From positions 992,001-1,056,000 of the forward strand of contig NZ_WHUF01000002.1 of the NCBI RefSeq assembly GCF_009380165.1: a stretch of 64,000 nt of DNA. The letters run 5' to 3'. Below are positions 63,084-64,000 of the stretch, one piece after another (positions within the stretch are counted from its first letter, which is position 1; every line of letters starts with the position of its first letter). The stretch comes from Rugamonas rivuli (GTDB lineage: Bacteria; Pseudomonadota; Gammaproteobacteria; Burkholderiales; Burkholderiaceae_D). The notes beneath the pieces are model-generated. The model was given only the letters and a program-made list of their open reading frames with translations. It was not told the origin of the DNA and searched no databases. The position numbers and the translations under genes were made by a program.

Positions 63084-63953
63084 ATGCTTGAATTGCGCAA
63101 TGTCGTTAAAAGTTATACGAAGAACGTGCGGGCAGTCGACGACGTTAGTTTGAATCTGCCGGCCGGCGTGGTCGGCCTGATCGGCCACAATGGCGCGGGC
63201 AAGACCTCGCTGATGCAGATGATCGCCACGCTGACCAAACCGACCAGCGGCCAGATCCTGTTCGACGGCGCCGACATCGTCAAGCAGCCGGACGCGATAC
63301 GCGGGCGGCTCGGCTTCCTGCCGCAGGACTTCGGCGTGTATCCGAACCTGACGGCGCTGGAGTTCCTGCAGTACTTCGCGGCGCTGAAGGGCGTGCGCGA
63401 TCCGGCGCGCTTGCGCATGCTGCTGGAGATGGTCAACCTGCACGAGCATGCGAACCGGCAGGCGGCAGGCTTCTCGGGCGGCATGCAGCGGCGCCTCGGC
63501 ATCGCCCAGGCGCTGCTCAACGATCCCGATGTGCTGATCGTCGACGAGCCGACCGCCGGCCTCGATCCCGAAGAACGGCTGCGCTTCCGCCATCTGCTGT
63601 CGGAGATCGGCTTCCGCAAGCTGGTGATCGTGTCGACCCACATCGTGTCCGACATCGAGAACATGGCCAGCCACCTGGCCATCATGAACAAAGGGAAGCT
63701 GGTGGCCTATGACACGCCGGACAGCTTCGTGCAGACCGCGCGCAGCCAGGTGTGGTCGGTGACGGTGGAGGCGCAGCACTACGACGCCTTGCGCGCCGAG
63801 GTGCAGGTGCTGCAGGCGCAGCGCAACGAGCATGGCATCCACCTGCGCATCGCCCATTCCTCGTCGCCGTGCGCTGGCGCGGTGCCTGCAGAACCGACTC
63901 TTGAAGAAGCGCTGATGACGCGGCGCTACGCCGTGCAGGAAGCGGTGGTATGA
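63084..63953 (+). CDS. ABC transporter ATPase (exporter type)
   Basis: 289 residues. LELRNVVKSYTKNVRAVDDVSLNLPAGVVGLIGHNGAGKTSLMQMIATL with Walker A, signature FSGGMQRRLGIAQALL, and Walker B VLIVDEPTAGLDPEERLRFRHLLSEIG, with the switch His in STHIVSDIEN. The C-terminal ~80 residues form an accessory region. Start at 63084, with AGGAG upstream. It overlaps the permease start by 4 nt. Confidence 0.9.
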   Translation: MLELRNVVKSYTKNVRAVDDVSLNLPAGVVGLIGHNGAGKTSLMQMIATLTKPTSGQILFDGADIVKQPDAIRGRLGFLPQDFGVYPNLTALEFLQYFAALKGVRDPARLRMLLEMVNLHEHANRQAAGFSGGMQRRLGIAQALLNDPDVLIVDEPTAGLDPEERLRFRHLLSEIGFRKLVIVSTHIVSDIENMASHLAIMNKGKLVAYDTPDSFVQTARSQVWSVTVEAQHYDALRAEVQVLQAQRNEHGIHLRIAHSSSPCAGAVPAEPTLEEALMTRRYAVQEAVV

Positions 63954-64000
63954 ACGCGCTGGCATTGAAGCTGTTGCTGCTGACCGAGGTACGGCTGCGC
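63950..64000 (+). CDS. Start of an ABC permease-like gene (cut by right edge)
   Basis: Only 17 codons are visible (MNALALKLLLLTEVRLR). It starts in ATGA overlap with the ATPase stop, so it should be the membrane partner. Identity is inferred from position only. Confidence 0.55.
   Translation, partial: MNALALKLLLLTEVRLR

Overview
The window is GC-rich, densely packed chromosomal DNA. It looks like a free-living, motile, plant-polymer-degrading betaproteobacterium, most likely an Oxalobacteraceae relative of Duganella or Massilia. That placement rests on gene content and protein style (a large TonB receptor, a CheV protein, a tiny flagellar-rod-like protein, many LysR regulators and GC-rich antisense shadow frames), not on a marker gene. 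I saw no insertion sequence, CRISPR array, rRNA or phage block.

Layout. 1-2922 (-) is most of a Pls/PosA-type NRPS-like protein, cut by the left edge. 3059-4561 is AMP nucleosidase with a clear terminator. 4607-31601 is the centrepiece, a complete L-arabinan and L-arabinose utilisation locus. It contains a TonB-dependent outer-membrane receptor, a GPH-type sugar symporter, seven glycoside hydrolases (four GH43, and one each of GH51, GH97 and GH127), a mutarotase, a non-phosphorylating L-arabinose oxidation pathway (SDR dehydrogenase, IlvD/Edd dehydratase, FAH-family AraD1 protein, 2-oxoglutarate-semialdehyde dehydrogenase), a four-component sugar ABC transporter and a LysR regulator. 31598-41525 holds signalling and housekeeping genes: a receiver/GAF pair, a MarR-GNAT fusion with a perfect palindrome, a penicillin-acylase relative, an acyltransferase, a VOC protein, a LytS/LytTR two-component pair and a CPA1 antiporter. 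41656-50251 holds tRNA-Gly(GCC), cheV, a DJ-1/PfpI protein, fghA, a CPA2 antiporter, ybdK, an ORF6N protein, an orphan binding protein, a C26 glutamine-amidotransferase-type hydrolase and a LysR. 50354-52777 is a less GC-rich pocket of small genes, with an Imm10-like immunity protein, a likely gene remnant, a phosphatase and a 47-residue membrane microprotein. 52797-59885 (-) is a seven-gene operon (acyl-CoA dehydrogenase, acyl-CoA ligase, LivKHMGF transporter). 59934-64000 ends with a flagellar-rod-like small protein, an orphan binding protein, an OFA-type MFS transporter and the start of an ABC export operon.

How the arabinan locus should work (inference). Arabinan and arabinosides are trimmed outside or in the periplasm by the lipoprotein GH43s, GH51, GH97, GH127 and the secreted GH43. 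Oligosaccharides cross the outer membrane through the TonB receptor. Short oligomers enter by the GPH symporter for the cytoplasmic GH43, and monomers enter by the ABC transporter. Mutarotase feeds the dehydrogenase, and the pathway ends in 2-oxoglutarate.

The most interesting feature is a regulatory code I could read directly. Three promoters of this locus (receptor, catabolic/hydrolase operon, ABC operon) share an inverted repeat TGATAC-N8-GTATCA (one arm degenerate in the third). In all three it is followed by exactly 18 nt, a TTGG(A/T)(A/T) -35 box, exactly 18 nt and a TA(A/G)(G/T)AT -10 box. That places the operator near -65, the usual activation position for LysR regulators, and the locus encodes its own LysR protein.
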